DNA of 64,000 bases, taken from contig OZ037766.1 of NCBI GenBank assembly GCA_964035545.1, positions 1 to 64,000 of the forward strand, given 5' to 3'. The notes beneath the pieces are model-generated. The model made no database searches. It saw nothing but the letters and a program-made list of their open reading frames with translations, and was not told the origin of the DNA. Below are positions 44,654-60,655 of this stretch, piece by piece. Within the stretch, counting starts at the first letter, position 1. Each line of letters begins with the position of its first letter. Both the position numbers and the translations under genes were made by a program. This DNA comes from Bugula neritina. Its lineage: Eukaryota; Bryozoa; Gymnolaemata; Cheilostomatida; Bugulidae.

Positions 44654-47254
44654 ACTTACTAGACCTATAATGTTACCAATGTCCCTATTTTACTAAAGTC
44701 TTGTATTAGTAGTAGAGCAGTATAGTGACTATGCACTGACATATAATGCATGAGTAACTATACACAGTGCACAGTGTATTATACTACTATTATACTACTA
44801 TTATAACTTTTCTACTCTACATTCATATCATACAGCTATGTTTGCAATTATTCTTTTATTATGAATTATTGTAAGACATTCCAGTTTTTTAATACAGAAT
44901 AAGTACAACATTGATAAACAAAACCAATAATATATTATAATAGTATATAATATAGTTTAATAGTATATAATATACTATAATAGTATATAATATAATAGTA
45001 TATAATATAATATAATAGTATCACACACTATGTTGACTTCCCCATTTCCTGGAAATATTTGTTGTTTATCTTATTAACAGGCAGTTTCCATCATTTCGGT
45101 TTCACTAAAGCTAATTCAGTTGACTGATTTACTGACTGAGTGAGTGTTAACTGAGTACTGACTGAGTGTTAACTGAGTACTGACTGAGTGTTAACTGAGT
45201 ACTGAGTGAGTGTTAACTGAGTACTGACTGAGTGTTAACTGAGTACTGACTGAGTGTTAACTGAGTACTGACTGAGTGTTAACTGAGTACTGACTGAGTG
45301 AGTGTTGACTGAGTACTGAGTGAGTGTTAACTGAGTACTGACTGAGTGTTAAGCTATGGAATGATGGAAACTCATCAGGTCAATATGTTGGACAAGTTTG
45401 TTTTCTAATAGGAAAAGGGCTGCAGAGTTCTGTATGTTTAGTGTTGACGCTTGTAAACTGTGTTGCAATTTCCAGCCAGTTAGTCTTATGTAGTCCAGCA
45501 AAAGCTGTTGCTTTATAATTAACATATAGGTAGATTTCAGCGTAATGATTTGGAATTATCCTAAGTCACCACAAGCTATGGGCTGTCATGTAGCCGATTA
45601 TCCAAAACTAATGTATTCTGTTTCCTTAATCTTTGGAGGACAACCAGGTTTTTGCTGATTCATCCAAAATAATCTGTTGCAACCAAAAGTCCTAGATTCA
45701 TTTCCCTTAACAACCCACGGCCGCATGCACTGACTTGTTTGAAATCACCTTGCAAAGTTGTGTGTTGGTAACTCATATAGTTGCAAATATAAGAAACAAA
45801 TCATGAAGTACAAGTGACTACACTTAATAAAATATATAACTAAAGTCTCACAAACTGGACCTCATGACGTTGAAGTTCAGAGATGGTTTACAGCCTGCAG
45901 TAACATAATTTAAGATATTTGTTATGCAACAGCTGGTATAGAATCTCTATTTCTATTCTCTATTAACTGTCATCATGATTATAATATATGTTACAACAGT
46001 CTCTACTGCTCAGCACTCCCTTTCTGTTAGACATTTGCTAATATAACAGGTACTTGTATGTTGTTACCAACTATAGTAAACTTTGATAATAAATTGAATA
46101 TAATAAATAAACTATTTGTTGAAAATAAAAGTAGGAAAAAACATGACTCCAAAGTAGGAAGTGTCTAGCAAACATCCTCTTGTGAAACAGTGTTATTCAA
46201 AGGTAGAGACTTCACTCTTAACTATATTACATTTAACCAGAAATGAAATTTACAGTTTCAAACTGTTACACGTGCACTTTGCACGTTGTAGCTTATGTAA
46301 CAGCAGTTTATTTGTGTTAGAGATGTTTAATTGCCGTGAGTTAAATGGTGGGTGAATTGGCTAAGTTATGAAATATTATGCTGAGTCAGTAGAGAGATTA
46401 TCTCAATAAAACTGAGATTAAAAGTCGTGTTGACAATAAACCCACTCATGGGTGTCTAATATGTTGTTTACATATCGGTTTCATGACTCAATAGAACCTA
46501 AATATGTGGACATAAATTTATATACAAATATATTTGGTTTGTTTTTTCATCAACCTTCATATTTCTATTTTATAATCTCCCCAATCAAAGCCAACATCCT
46601 TAAAAAAAATTAAAATCAGACACTTCAAAAGACCGAGTGCATCATCACTGCTCATACATGATCAAGCAGGAATTGAACTGTAAAGTGTCACATAATATGT
46701 GGACATTTTACTATTATTTGTATATTTCCATTGTTGATTTCAAATTATACTATGGTCATTTTTACTATTTAATTTTAGATGTTTTAATCCTAATAATGAG
46801 TTATATACAATATAATATCATAAGTACTTGTAAACACAAATACAATGAAGCCCTACATGCAAAGTCGAAATATAAAAAATATATATTTTGATTGAGTAAA
46901 ATACATTTTTTTAAATTTTTTTTTTCTCTGCAAACGTAACTTGACTTGGCGGACAGATGTTTAAAAATAAATTATTGAAACAGAGCTTTTTCCGATATAA
47001 TGATTTTGTTGACACACGTGGACAATACAAAAACCTTAATATATGCCTAATGTCCATATTTATGAACATAGATGATTGGATGCAATAGTAGTTGTATAAT
47101 ATATAGATTCTTAAATGCTACTTAGAAGTGACCCCTAATGCCCTGTTATCACCATAAACTAATAGCATATTATACAACTAATACACCAACACATCCTCTA
47201 AATGACAACATCTCTCTCTAACTTAATGGGATTATCATGTAGCTGGAGAACCCC
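44654..47254. other. Intergenic region, GH1 to transporter gene
   Basis: No gene is supported. 44935-45020 is ATAATAGTAT-type AT repeat. 45128-45353 is a 22 bp minisatellite (GACTGAGTGTTAACTGAGTA plus CT, about ten units). The rest is AT-rich with no recognisable coding similarity. No canonical AATAAA was found close behind the GH1 stop. Confidence 0.6.
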
Positions 47255-47288
47255 TGAGTCATGCAGGGCACCTGCTAGCACTATATAA
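47255..47288 (+). promoter_or_regulatory. Core promoter of transporter gene A: TGAGTCA plus TATA box
   Basis: TGAGTCA (47255-47261, AP-1/CNC-Maf type) lies 21 bp before TATATAA (47282-47288). The ATG is 110 bp beyond the TATA box, giving a predicted 5' leader of about 85 nt. The inverted paralogue has the same spacing. Confidence 0.65.
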
Positions 47289-47397
47289 GACCTTCAGGTC
47301 ACTAAACAGACGCAGTTCAACAAACTAACACTGCAGCTACTCACTGGTTTAGCTGCCCTGAGCAAGGTCCAGAGGGAAGAATAAATTTAACAGCAAC

Positions 47398-52388
<4,991 letters not shown>

Positions 52389-52482
52389 CTCTTGAGACAA
52401 ATGGGCTTGTTGAAGTGCTCATAACAAGTCTATTTTAATATTGTGTACAGTAATTTATTTCCCTGTATATAAAAGTTGTATG

Positions 52483-52507
52483 TTTATTTTTTTTATTTTT
52501 TAATAAA
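52483..52507. terminator. Overlapping bidirectional poly(A) signals between convergent transporter genes
   Basis: AATAAA at 52502-52507 serves gene A, 114 bp after its stop. On the minus strand AATAAA occurs at 52497-52492 and 52488-52483, about 190 bp after the stop of gene B. Cleavage 15-30 bp beyond each signal would make the two 3' ends overlap by some tens of bases. Confidence 0.5.
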
Positions 52508-52562
52508 AATATTCGATATATGAACCAAACGGCCAGGTGCACCAATAATTTAAAAAGATAAT

Positions 52563-52686
52563 ACACACACAATGAGCTCTAGAGCATCTCACACACAATG
52601 AGCTCTAGAGTATGTCACACACAATGAGCTCTAGAGTATGTCACACACAATGAGCTCTAGAGTGTGTCACACACAATGAGCTCTAG
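52563..52686. repeat. 26 bp minisatellite in the 3' UTR of transporter B
   Basis: Five units of CACACACAATGAGCTCTAGA plus GTATGT. The array ends directly at the TAG stop codon of gene B (52687-52689). Confidence 0.85.
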
Positions 52687-55600
52687 CTAATACATGCTGA
52701 TAGGCTTAAAGCCGACTTCTTCAATGTTCCTTAAGAGCTCAGAGCTGGCATAGTCTTTGGGTCTCACCAGATACTGGATACTCAAGGGGAGGAGTGACAG
52801 GGCCCCCAACAGCTGCACAGACCCAGCTAGGATCAGACCGGCTGACAAGTTGACCTGTACTTGAAGATATGCTGCAAAGGTTAAAGGTCAATAATAGAGT
52901 TATATATAATATATTGGTATTGGATAAAGTTATAGCTCTTAGAATAAAATAGGTTCTGCATACTAAAAGCAAATATAATATTATAATTAGTCCAATATAA
53001 TCCAATAAAGTAATATAATGCAATATATAATAGTAAAATAATTTAATATAGTAATATATATGTAATACAGTACTATAATGTAATATAGTAAATTAACGTA
53101 TGTAATATAGTAATGTAATGTAATACAGTAATGTAATGTAATATAGTAATGTAATGTAATATAGTAATGTAATGTAATATAGTAATGGAATGTAATATAG
53201 TAATGCAATGTAATATAGTAATGTAATGTAATATAGTAATGTAATGTAATATAGTAATACAATGAAATATAGTAATGTAATGTAATATAGTAATGTAATG
53301 TAATATAGTAAATTAACGTATGTAATATAGTAATGCAATGTAATATAGTAATGTAATGTAATATGGTAATGTAATGTAATATAGTAATGTAATGTAATAT
53401 AGTAATACAATGTAATATAGTAATGTAATGTAATGTAGTAATGTAATGTAATATAGTAATGCAATGTAATATAGTAATGTAATGTAATACAGTAATGTAA
53501 TGTAATATAGTAATGTAATGTAATATAGTAATGTAATGTAATATAGTAATGTAATGTAATATAGTAATGTAATATAATATAGTAATGTAATATAATATAG
53601 TAATACAATGTAATATAGTAATGTAATGTAATACAGTAATGTAATGTAATACAGTAATGTAATGTAATATAGTAATGTAATGCAATATAGTAATGTAATG
53701 TAATTTAGTAATGTAATACAGTAATGTAATGTAATATAGTAATGTAATGCAATATAGTAATGTAATGTAATATAGTAATGTAATGCAATATAGTAATGTA
53801 ATGTAATATGGTAATGTAATGTAATATAGTAATGTAATGCAATATAGTAATGTAATGTAATATGGTAATGTAATGTAATATGGTAATGTAATGTAATATG
53901 GTAATGTAATGTAATATAGTAATGTAATGTAATATGGTAATGTAATGTAATATAGTAATGTAATGCAATATAGTAATGTAATGTAATATAGTAATGTAAT
54001 GTAATACAGTAATGTAATGTAATATAGTAATGTAATGCAATATAGTAATGTAATGTAATATAGTAATGTAATGTAATACAGTAATGTAATGTAATATAGT
54101 AATGTAATGCAATATAGTAATGTAATGTAATATAGTAATGTAATGTAATATGGTAATGTAATGTAATATAGTAATGTAATGTAATATAGTAATGTAATGT
54201 AATATAGTAATGTAATGTAATATAGTAATACAATGTAATATAGTAATGTAATGTAATATGGTAGTGTAATGTAATATAGTAATGTAATGCAATATAGTAA
54301 TGTAATGTAATATGGTAATAATATAAGTATAGTAGAATAAGTTAATATAATGCAATAGAGTATCTAAAATGCTGTACAATAGCATTGAGCTGAAAATGTA
54401 AAATAGTAAAAAACTACTTTTGCTGGAGACCCACTTACATGACAAGTAAGGGAACACAATTCCCCCAACTCCTTCCACAAAATTAATTATCATGAACATG
54501 AACACAGCCTGTGTAGGGGAAGTAACTTCCATTCCAGCGGCAAATGTTGATGCGATATAAAGAGACTTGAAGAAACCGGAGATTGCCATAAGAACACAGA
54601 AATGACCTGAAGGAAAAAAAATATGATGTCTAGGGTGCTACACGTATCTCTACTACAAGTATCTCTACTACAAGTATCTCTACTACAAGTATCTCTACTA
54701 CAAGTATCTCTACTGCAAGTATCTCTACTGCAAGTATCTCTACTGCAAGTATCTCTACTGCAAGTATCTCTACTGCAAGTATCTCTACTGCAAGTATCTC
54801 TACTGCAAGTATCTCTACTACAAGTATCTCTACTACAAGTATCTCTACTACAAGTATCTCTACTACAAGTATCTCTACTGCAAGTATCTATACTACAAGT
54901 ATCTCTACTACAAGTATCTCTACTACAAGTATCTCTACTACAAGTATCTCTACTACAAGTATCTCTACTGCAAGTATCTCTACTGCAAGTATCTCTACTG
55001 CAAGTATCTCTACTGCAAGTATCTCTACTGCAAGTATCTCTACTGCAAGTATCTCTACTACAAGTATCTCTACTGCAAGTATCTCTACTGCAAGTATCTC
55101 TACTGCAAGTATCTCTACTGCAAGTATCTCTACTGCAAGTATCTCTACTGCAAGTATCTCTACTGCAAGTATCTCTACTACAAGTATCTCTACTACAAGT
55201 ATCTCTACTACAAGTATCTCTACTACAAGTATCTCTACTGCAAGTATCTATACTACAAGTATCTCTACTACAAGTATCTCTACTGCAAGTATCTCTACTA
55301 CAAGTATCTCTACTGCAAGTATCTCTACTGCAAGTATCTATACTACAAATATCTATACTACAAATATCTCTACTACAAGTATATCTACTAAAAGTATCTC
55401 TACTACAAGTATCTCTACTACAAGTATCTCTACTACAAGTATCCCTACTGCAAGTATCTCTACTGCAAGTATCTCTGGTACAAGTATCTCTACTGCAAGT
55501 ATCTTTACTACAAGTATCTCTACTGCAAGTATCTTTACTCACCGAAGGCCGGCTGAGCTAGTAACAAGAAAGTGACACCTGAAGCGCCAGTGATTGACAC

Positions 55601-58600
55601 CACATACAGGAAGGAGGCACTAAATGTGAAGAATTTTGTTACGATGAGGTAGAAAACTCCCGTAGTCAGCTGACTTATTCCCAGTATTGTCAGTCCTTAA
55701 AATAGAATGATAACTCTATCTATGTTTTAGGTTGTAAAAATCGAAAATACAAATCATTTGTTTACCTAAGGCAATTTATTTGTGGTGTTTTTATACTGCA
55801 GCTTCAAAACATGGACCAAATTTTTTAATAGTAGATTACAATATACATGTTTCAAACTAAAGCCGTTATACAGGAGAGAAAAATTCCCTTACCCAACACA
55901 TACTGCTCATCTGTTAGCTTGAGGCTGGTTTTACTAAAATCTCCAACAATACTGTTGTATGCCACGTAACCACCTGTCGTTATGAAGGATGTAAGCAGGA
56001 AGTTCAGAGCCTGAATAGAAACATACCTTGATATACTGACACCTTGATATACTGATACCTTGGTATACTGATACCTTGATATACTGACACCTTGATATAC
56101 TGATACCTTGGTATACTGATACTTTGATATACTGGCACCTTATTATACTGATAGCTTAATATACTGATACCTTAATATACTGTTACCTTGATATACTGAC
56201 ACCTTGATATACTGACACCTTGATATACTGATACTTTGATATACTGTTATTCTGTCAGAAACTAATAAATTGTGATCAATTTTATGACTATATGACAATT
56301 TAAGATAAACTACTAATAATAAGGCTACAAAATTAAAACATTTACATTAAATTTTTGTGAATGCACCTTTAACTTACAGATTTAGTTTTAAAGATTTGTT
56401 TAATAGAGTGTTTAGCAGTCTCCGGGCAGTCCAGCATGTTGGCTATACTGAGTCCCCGAGTTTTCCTCACCATCTCGTACATCATGCAACCACTTCCTTT
56501 GTCTACACTCTCATTGGACTCCCGATTCACGCTTGACCTTGACTTGCTGCTTGTTGCTGAGTCGTCACTCGTATCTGACTGACTTGTGGAGTCAGATACG
56601 TCCGCTACTCCTCTGACGTGGAGGGAATCAAAACTGAAGGTTACTGAAACCTCGTCTAATTTCTTTTTCTGTAGACAATACAATTATTGGGTAGAAGTCA
56701 ATGAATAACCTCTAGCCATAGCTCAAAATAATATAAATAGCAGAGTTTCAAACTCAATTCTAAAATGTTGCCAATTAACAACAAATTTTAAACAATCAAT
56801 AAGAATAAGCTGATGTTACTCAATAAGAAGTTGATAATATCTATAATAAGTAATGAGTATTCTAATCAACAAACAAACTAACTGAATGAGATTCTTCATC
56901 TTCTGACAAGCTCTGTATTTCATTGTATTCTGACACCAGCTTTGATAAACTGACATTTCTAAGTTGCTCCAGCTTTGCTGAACTCTCTGTTTTATATCCC
57001 AGAGGTCTAAGCTTTTCATAGCTGCTCCAATCATCCTCCTTCTGAATAACATCTGGTGCTGTATCGCTATTGTTATACGCGTTATACGTTTCTTTAACTC
57101 CAACTGAAAAATCTGTTGGCACAGTATATATGCCTTGTCTTTTTCCTAAAGTCACAGGTTATATATTATTATATAACTATATATTATTATATAATTATAT
57201 ATTATTATATAACTATATATTATTATATAACTATATTTAACTATGTAACTATAGCTACTATATCAACTGTCATCTTAAACTATGTAACTAGCTACTATAT
57301 ATTAACTGTCACCTTTAACCTTCAGTGGTATCAACGTCCCAGTATGTTGCTGTTCAGCTTCCTTTGTCTCGATTGGAGTTTCTTGAGAGCTCTTCGGGAG
57401 AAAGAAGAGTCCGAGGATGACATTCAAGGACATGATTCCGCCGCAAATTTGGAAAGTTCTTGTGAATCCCAGAGACGTCATTGCTCTACCTGTCACATGA
57501 CTAGCCAGTTCATAAATCACCACAACACCTTATGTAACCACGGTAACTACAGTAATCACGGTAACCACGGTAACGGCAGCTCAAGTCAGCTTCTCCTGGA
57601 ACTCTACAGTAAGCTAATGAATGTAACTCACCAACAACTTAGCACTGAATACTGGGTTATGCTTCATATACTATAAGACCTGGCCTGTGTTTAAACTCAC
57701 CAACAACTTAGCACTGAATACTGGGTCATGCTTTATATATAAGACTTAGCCTGTGTTTAAACTCACCAACAAGTTGGGGTGTGGCCAGAACCCCGATGTT
57801 TTGGCAGACAGTGATGGCGGCGTATGGGGCTAACTGTGAACCAGGAAAGTATTTGGAGAGAACTGAGTAGGTGGCTGCTGACAGGAAAGCTGCTCCGAGA
57901 CCTGAGAGAGAGAAAAAGTTGAATTCATCATCCCAGGTTAACTGTTCGTAAGAAAAAAGTGATTAGGGTGAACAAACAGTATCACAGTATTGCAGTGTTA
58001 CACTATATGACAGTATATTATAGTTTATTACAGTGTTACAGTAGTACAGTATATTAGAGTATTATGTTATTACAGATCGTATCACTGCATATTACTGAGT
58101 ATTACAGTATATTACAGAGTATTGCAGTATACTACAAAGTATCACTATATATTACCGAGTATTACAGTATATTACAGAGTATTACTATATATTACAGAGC
58201 ATTGCAGTATCTTACAGAGTATATTACAGTGTATTACAGTATCTTACAGAGTATTACTGTATATTACAGAGTATCACTGTATATTACAGAGTATCACTGT
58301 ATATTACAGTATATATTGGAGTATATTGGAATATACTACAGAGTATTAAAGTATTACAATATTACCGGTTGCTGCTGAATTAGACAGAATTCCTTGCCAG
58401 GCCTGTGTTGTGAAGGCGGTGGCAGCCATACCACCCGCAGTAAACAGACCTCCAATAATCTGACTCCATCTCTCTCCTATCTTCTTGTTGAGTACGATTG
58501 CCGGAAAAGCTACGTAAAATCATATTTATTATCATAATATATGATTGTATTATAACATATGGTATATACTATAACATATTATACTATATGATTATATTAC

Positions 58601-58823
58601 ACTGCTATCTGATAAAATATTACTCACCACAAATGCTAGCTGTAGATATCTGAATAGCCCCAATGCTAGAGGAGAGGGTACGATCACTATACCTCTCCAC
58701 ATAGTAGATAGAAAACAGGGAGAGAGTTCCAGCTATGAAACCAGCTCTTAACATTTGAGAGAAACAGGCAGCCACCAACACTACCCACTTGTACCGTTCA
58801 TTCTCTCCGCTACAGCTCTGCAT
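52687..58823 (-). CDS. SLC16-like MFS transporter B, inverted paralogue of A, 10 exons
   Basis: Exons (5' to 3'): 58823-58628, 58509-58366, 57901-57767, 57489-57313, 57145-56883, 56668-56378, 56010-55893, 55695-55543, 54606-54439, 52871-52687 (1830 nt, 609 aa). Exon order, phases and topology match gene A: six membrane segments, a hydrophilic loop (exons 5-6; VSLSKLVSEY, LSIANMLDCP) and six more. Exons 1, 3, 7 and 9 and most of exon 2 are nearly identical to A. Exons 4, 5, 6, 8 and 10 are clearly diverged. The exon 5 donor (TCA/GTTAGT) is the weakest splice site and was chosen to keep frame with exon 6. It is probably a solute carrier with a loop, and perhaps a substrate, distinct from A. No inactivating change was seen. 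Confidence 0.85.
53033..54325. repeat. 17 bp minisatellite in transporter B intron 9
   Basis: About 75 units of TAATGTAATGTAATATAG-type sequence with C/T and G/A variants. Stop-free on the minus strand (LHYITILHYIT), giving spurious frames. Confidence 0.9.
54640..55542. repeat. 15 bp minisatellite filling transporter B intron 8
   Basis: About 60 units of AAGTATCTCTACTRC. On the gene strand the array begins about 9 bp after the donor GTGAGTAAAGATAC and is free of stops in several frames. Confidence 0.9.
56025..56250. repeat. Minisatellite in transporter B intron 6
   Basis: About 11 units of TATACTGACACCTTGATA-type sequence. It lies next to the acceptor, whereas the adjacent TATGTTTCTATTCAG acceptor is identical to that of gene A. 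Confidence 0.8.
57155..57312. repeat. Tandem duplications in transporter B intron 4
   Basis: On the minus strand the intron opens GTGACAGTTAATATATAGTA and about 39 bp later repeats as TGACAGTTGATATAGTAGC, so the duplication begins at the donor. A 19 bp AT unit (TATATAACTATATATTAT) fills the rest. Confidence 0.75.
58000..58365. repeat. TATTACAGAGTATCACT-type repeat in transporter B intron 2
   Basis: Irregular units of about 20-21 bp (GTATATTACAGAGTATCACT); unlike the repeat in intron 2 of gene A. Confidence 0.8.
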
Positions 58824-58883
58824 GTTGCTGCTGCTTTAGGGCTTCTCTTTCTGGACTGGAGTGCAGATGTATAGAACCTGCAG

Positions 58884-58917
58884 TTTTATACGGGTTGAGT
58901 GATAAAGATGTGACTCA
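58884..58917 (-). promoter_or_regulatory. Core promoter of transporter gene B: TATA box and TGAGTCA
   Basis: On the minus strand TGAGTCA (58917-58911, within TGCTGAGTCAC) lies 21 bp before TATAAAA (58890-58884). The ATG follows 61 bp after the TATA box. The same motif pair and spacing are found at gene A, although the surrounding sequence differs. Confidence 0.65.
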
Positions 58918-59062
58918 GCACTATTTATATGGTGAGATAAGGCTGCCTACTACTTTCTCTAAACTAATATTGCTATGATATAATAAGTGATATCAACAAC
59001 ATCATATGCTAGTATTTAATCATTTTACTAGAAAGTTTAAACTTCTCTCAGTTCTTCTTCAG

Positions 59063-59124
59063 TGAGTCACTACTGATTCAGTAATGAGTCACTACTGAGT
59101 CAGTATTGAGTCACTACTGAGTCA
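59063..59124. promoter_or_regulatory. Array of TGAGTCA sites at 11 bp spacing
   Basis: TGAGTCA occurs at 59063, 59085, 59096, 59107 and 59118. The gap at 59074 holds a one-base variant (TGATTCA), so six sites lie at exact 11 bp spacing. They are 240 bp upstream of the transporter B start. TGAGTCA is the AP-1 / CNC-Maf recognition sequence; 11 bp puts the sites on one helix face. Confidence 0.6.
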
Positions 59125-60540
59125 GTTATTATTAGATATTATTATAATTTATGGTATATAATATGTAATATGTTAATAATATATTACATATTATATATAT
59201 TAATATATAATATGTAATATAATAATAATATATTAAATACTATATATTAGTATATTAATATGCAATATATTAATAAATGACTGATTCCAAATGCTTGCAG
59301 CAGAAAACCTGAGTTATAAATTTTGGCAGATTATCTTCTGCATGCCGAATCATCAGGATTTACCAATAGTGTTGTAGGATTGTAAACAAAAGCTCAAGTT
59401 TGACACCAGACGCATGTGATGTATAGAAGACGGCTGAGCTATTGATGCACGTAGGCAGGTAGGAAAGATAAAAATATTATGAAATAATAAATTTGGGTAG
59501 AAAACTTAAAGTTATAGCTCGTATACTATACTATACCTGAGATTAAGATAATGTGAAGCCCTAATCGCATCAGAATTTCACTTTCACTAATGTTATCTCG
59601 GTTTTTATCTCTGTTGTTGCAGTGGAATATTAAGCAACACGCTGGGGCTCCATAAACTCGTTATGAAAGCCCGTCAGCTCTTATCGTGCTGGAACCATGC
59701 CAGCCTAGCGCTGCATTATGATACACTGTGCTGTGCGTGTGCCAGTCATATCACGCATCCGACTGCAGTCCGCCTTCACTATGAGCTTCACCTCCCCCAA
59801 TCTCTGGTGAGATACAAGATGTTCAGTGGGTGTAATTATATATCATCATGTGATGAGAAAACGTGATTAGCTTTAAATAGTTACGTTGTAGTGACAACCA
59901 CGCAGCCTGCGCCACTCATGTCTATATTTCTATATCTATGTGTATATTCCTATATTTATGTGTATATTTCTATATCTATGTGTATATTCCTATATCTATG
60001 TGTATATTTCTATATCTATGTGTATATTCCTATATTTATGTGTATATTTCTATATCTATGTGTATATTTCTATATCTATGTGTACATTTCTATATCTATG
60101 TGTATATTTCTATATCTATGTGTATATTTCTTTATCTATGTGTACATTTCTATATCTATGTGTATATTTCTATATCTATGTGTATATTTCTATATTTATG
60201 TGTATATTTCTATATCTATGTGTATATTTCTATATCTATGTGTACATTTCTATATCTATGTGTATATTTCTATATCTATGTGTACATTTCTATATCTATG
60301 TGTATATTTCTATATCTAGTTTTATATAAGTATAATATATTTGGTCTCATTGAGTAACACATTGACAATATATGTCCTTATATACATTCTGGTATTGTTG
60401 AAGAGGAGATAACTGTTCATACTGATATCTGAGGCTGATAACATATTACGGCAGCAGAAACAGTAACATCTGGAGTCAGCTGACAAGCCTCCAGGCTCTG
60501 CTGTCAGATGCTGCCAGATAGCAAGCTGGCAACTTAGTTC
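59125..60540. other. Intergenic region between transporter B and the bHLH gene
   Basis: 59140-59275 is an AT-only stretch rich in ATATTAATATATAATATG palindromes. 59917-60316 is an 18 bp minisatellite (TGTATATTTCTATATCTA, about 22 units). No gene is supported between them; the open frames are composition effects. Confidence 0.6.
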
Positions 60541-60547
60541 ACATCTG

Positions 60548-60633
60548 TATAAGTAGCATTGAGAGCAAGGTGCTCTAAGGTGTCTGTATAAATAGCACAG
60601 AGAGCAAGGTGCTCTAAGGTGTCTGTATAATAT
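60548..60633 (+). promoter_or_regulatory. Triplicated TATA unit upstream of the bHLH gene
   Basis: A 39 bp unit containing AGAGCAAGGTGCTCTAAGGT is tandemly repeated. It places TATAAGTA, TATAAATA and TATAATAT at 60548, 60587 and 60626, exactly 39 bp apart. Only the middle copy is a consensus TATA box; it is 69 bp before the ATG. Confidence 0.55.
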
Positions 60634-60655
60634 TATATTCACAGCATATAACATC

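Noticed and set aside
54490..55561. Overlapping long frames on both strands (CSRDT and SLLQV repeats)
   Set aside because: A 15 bp repeat keeps all frames periodic; it is an intron of transporter B between verified exons.
59663..59866. 67-residue frame upstream of the bHLH gene
   Set aside because: No domain, no splice context and no support beyond an open frame.
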